From positions 1,488,001 to 1,552,000 of the forward strand of contig JBAYIU010000001.1 of the NCBI GenBank assembly GCA_041665465.1: DNA of 64,000 nucleotides. The letters run 5' to 3'. The position numbers and the translations under genes were made by a program. The first letter of the stretch is position 1, and each line of letters starts with the position of its first letter. The DNA is from JACRPH01 sp041665465 (GTDB taxonomy: Archaea > Nanobdellota > Nanobdellia > Woesearchaeales > GW2011-AR9). Below are positions 62,758 through 64,000 of this stretch, piece after piece. The notes beneath the pieces are model-generated. The model saw nothing but the letters and a program-made list of their open reading frames with translations, was not told the origin of the DNA and did not search any database.

Positions 62758-62781
62758 CTGCAAATCCTTGCGGACTTGCAG
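62758..62781 (-). terminator. Hairpin with GNRA tetraloop after tRNA-Ser
   Basis: On the minus strand CTGCAAGTCC pairs with GGATTTGCAG over ten positions (one G-U wobble) around the loop GCAA. It lies 12 bases after the tRNA-Ser 3' end and is followed by TTATTTTTCTTTTTT, so it looks like the end of the tRNA transcript. Part of its sequence repeats the variable arm of the tRNA. Confidence 0.6.
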
Positions 62782-62793
62782 TCCTAGTACTTA

Positions 62794-62891
62794 CGCCACG
62801 ACCCGGATTTGAACCGGGAAATCCTTGCGGAAACAAGCTGTATGGTAAACCTTTTCCAGGCTTGCGCATTACCAGGTTGTGCCATCGTGGC
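62794..62891 (-). tRNA. tRNA-Ser (GGA), with a short intron
   Basis: A 98-base class II tRNA on the minus strand. The acceptor GCCACGA pairs with TCGTGGC (62795-62801) with discriminator G at 62794. The T arm is CCCGG-TTCAAAT-CCGGG. The variable arm has a TCC-GCAA-GGA stem. The anticodon stem CAAGC/GCTTG encloses a 21-base loop: the mature CT-GGA-AA part plus 14 extra bases (62840-62853) that are probably an intron after position 37. The anticodon GGA is at 62855-62857. The D stem has one mismatch. The CCA end is not encoded. Discriminator G and the long variable arm agree with serine. Confidence 0.78.
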
Positions 62892-63017
62892 GCGATGTTG
62901 TGCAGATGACGACCGAAAGATAAGATTCTTTCGAGTATGCCATCGTGGCTTAATTGTTTAGATTTAACTTTGATTTATAAAATTGTCGTTAAAATAGGTT
63001 ATTAAAAAATAAAAAGC

Positions 63018-63178
63018 TGGCAACACCGGGATTTGAACCCGGAGACCTCCACGTAACCCAGTTATTAAAGAGTTAGTCATCGGCTTAAAGCCTCATCGCT
63101 CAACTCATATGAGCCTCGCCTGAAGTATCTTTTGAGGGATACAACTGTGGCGCTATAACCAGGTTAAGCTATGTTGCC
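63018..63178 (-). tRNA. tRNA with a long intron, probably tRNA-Thr (UGU)
   Basis: The acceptor GGCAACA (5' end at 63178) pairs with TGTTGCC at 63019-63025, with discriminator A at 63018. The D arm (GCTT...TAGC) and T arm (CCGGG-TTCAAAT-CCCGG) are clear. The anticodon stem CCAC/GTGG has a fifth pair A-C that does not match. If positions 32-33 are GT, the anticodon is TGT (63141-63143), giving threonine. About 85 bases (63055-63139) then form an intron after position 37. The intron contains small hairpins (GGCTT/AAGCC and CTCA-TA-TGAG) and two GATGA boxes but no convincing box D. The class is uncertain because of the mismatch and six-base variable loop. Confidence 0.55.
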
Positions 63179-63292
63179 AATTCTTATTAGTTTTTAATCT
63201 GTTTTTATTAAGCTTTTGGTTGAATCTTACTTAAATAAAAAGAAAGATTTTTAAAAGAAATAACTTCTGTATTCAAAAGACTGGGTCCCTAT

Positions 63293-63410
63293 GCGGGGGT
63301 AGCAAAGCCTGGTCAAACGCGCAGGACTTAAGTAGAAGACACTCAGGTGGATGCTTGAGAAGTAATCCTGTCTCTTAGTGAGTTCGAGGGTTCGAATCCC
63401 TTCCCCCGCA
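63293..63410 (+). tRNA. tRNA-Leu (UAA) with intron
   Basis: A 118-base class II tRNA. GCGGGGG (63293-63299) pairs with CCCCCGC (63403-63409), discriminator A at 63410. The anticodon stem CAGGA/TCCTG holds loop CT-TAA-G, so the anticodon is TAA at 63329-63331. A 32-base intron (63333-63364) follows position 37 and has its own hairpin (CTCAGG...CTTGAG). The variable arm (CTC-TTAG-TGAG region) is long, as in leucine tRNAs. The T arm is GAGGG-TTCGAAT-CCCTT. No CCA is encoded. Confidence 0.9.
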
Positions 63411-63441
63411 CTTTTTATGTTTAGATGTTTTGGGGGATAAA

Positions 63442-63873
63442 ATGGGAATAATACAAGCTGCAATACCTTTAAAACAAGGAGATCACATCTTATATCAAGA
63501 TGTTGCACAACAATACGAATTCCGATCAGGAGTAGTCGAAGAAATAGCCCTTGATTCTCGTCCTGCATATTTGAGTTTAACTTCTACAGATGTTCGATCT
63601 ATTGATGATAATCCCGCTTTCCGTTTAGAATATGACTCTGTTTTTTACAAAGTTCCTGTTGAAATGTTAGAAGGAAAATTAAAAGTATCAGAGATAGAAG
63701 CCCTAGTTACTGCACAAAATGAAGTTCTGCTTCCTCCAGAGCTGAGATTTATGGATGATATGTACAAAAGTATGATTAGAGAACAGTTAGAATTAATTTT
63801 AGATTCTTATATTCCCAAAGGACAGATGCCTAAGATAGAATTAGCGGATGTAACCCCCTTGTTAAGGGTGTGA
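63442..63873 (+). CDS. Hypothetical protein
   Basis: No family recognised. The 143-residue soluble protein is mixed alpha/beta (YEFRSGVVEEIALDSRPAYLSL, then AFRLEYDSVFYKVP) with a helical C-terminal half. The GGGGG stretch at 63432-63436 is a good ribosome site for the ATG at 63442. The TTG at 63430 is in frame but lies before it. It follows the tRNA-Leu by 31 bases and is followed by the next gene after three bases. Confidence 0.6.
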   Translation: MGIIQAAIPLKQGDHILYQDVAQQYEFRSGVVEEIALDSRPAYLSLTSTDVRSIDDNPAFRLEYDSVFYKVPVEMLEGKLKVSEIEALVTAQNEVLLPPELRFMDDMYKSMIREQLELILDSYIPKGQMPKIELADVTPLLRV

Positions 63874-63876
63874 AAA

Positions 63877-64000
63877 ATGGATCTATTTGAAAACTTTCAA
63901 GGTTTCGCAATACAAGAATTGATGGTTTATGAAACATTTTATCGGTTACCCCCTACTGCCACAGCCTCTAAAATTCTACATGATTATAAGGGAAAGTATG
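63877..64000 (+). CDS. Start of a gene cut by the window end
   Basis: Only 41 codons are seen (MDLFENFQGFAIQELMVYET... on to HDYKGKY), then the window ends. The ATG follows the preceding stop by three bases, so the two genes are probably co-transcribed. The fragment is soluble and helical, with no recognisable motif. Product unknown. Confidence 0.5.
   Translation, partial: MDLFENFQGFAIQELMVYETFYRLPPTATASKILHDYKGKY

Noticed and set aside
63055..63139. C/D box small RNA inside the tRNA-Thr intron
   Set aside because: Two GATGA boxes are present, but no convincing CTGA box or guide region was found.
1..64000. CRISPR arrays, insertion sequences, integrase or attachment sites, complete rRNA genes
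   Set aside because: None seen: no direct-repeat/spacer arrays, no DDE or tyrosine recombinase motifs among the proteins, and no long rRNA-like gene-free stretch.

Overview
The window looks like chromosomal DNA from an AT-rich archaeon, most likely a DPANN lineage of the Woesearchaeota/Pacearchaeota type (inference). Archaeal signs are ribosomal protein L15e, archease, intron-bearing tRNA genes, TrmB/Lrp/PhoU-AbrB/HTH_10 regulators, a type-4 uracil-DNA glycosylase, TATA-like boxes (TTTATAAAT, TTTAAATA) and many genes that appear leaderless, with a TATA-like box about 25-35 nt before the ATG and no ribosome-binding site. Other genes carry GGTGA/GAGGTGA sites, so both start modes seem to be used. 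A large share of the proteins have no recognisable family.

Layout. 1-3.4 kb: end of a membrane protein, a secreted cupredoxin-like protein, a D-2-hydroxyacid dehydrogenase overlapping an erythrin-VIT iron transporter. 3.4-10.4 kb (minus): a three-gene operon of a GHKL ATPase, a 1228-residue protein joining a GHKL ATPase domain, an extracytoplasmic transglutaminase and a coiled coil, and a small membrane protein. 10.57-10.97 kb: a candidate structured RNA and a tiny basic protein. 11-13 kb: a HELGH metalloprotease and a PEP-synthase-like protein. 13-15.3 kb (minus): Fe-S assembly operon (Cys-rich microprotein, HTH regulator, IscS, IscU). 16.4-19 kb: a PLP-decarboxylase-fold protein lacking its lysine, coupled to a protein kinase. 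20.1-25.1 kb: a six-gene run of NAD-kinase-like, SAICAR-synthetase-like, HisG-like, thymidylate-kinase-like, metallophosphoesterase and HAD proteins. This resembles an undescribed nucleotide-type pathway.

25.8-48.7 kb holds housekeeping and regulatory genes (uracil-DNA glycosylase, MBL hydrolase, tandem Lrp, two TrmB, archease, MgtA-type P-ATPase, NurA-like protein, HTH_10, methyltransferase, phospholipase D, a LamG surface protein, L15e) among many orphans. 48.8-52.7 kb: a bacterial-type DnaG primase followed by a two-nuclease fusion, probably acquired. 52.8-62.7 kb: a CBS/HPF-like protein, a RelE-type toxin broken by an in-frame stop, a potassium channel, a dolichol-kinase-like protein, an HPr-kinase-like protein, DUF1858, DUF483, a transglutaminase-like protein and a Kef-type antiporter. 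62.7-63.4 kb: tRNA-Ser, tRNA-Thr and tRNA-Leu, all apparently with introns, then an orphan gene and a truncated one.

The strongest candidates for an undescribed system are the GHKL/transglutaminase operon, the HisG/PurC-like cluster and the DnaG-nuclease pair. Assignments rest on motifs read by eye; no database search was run.
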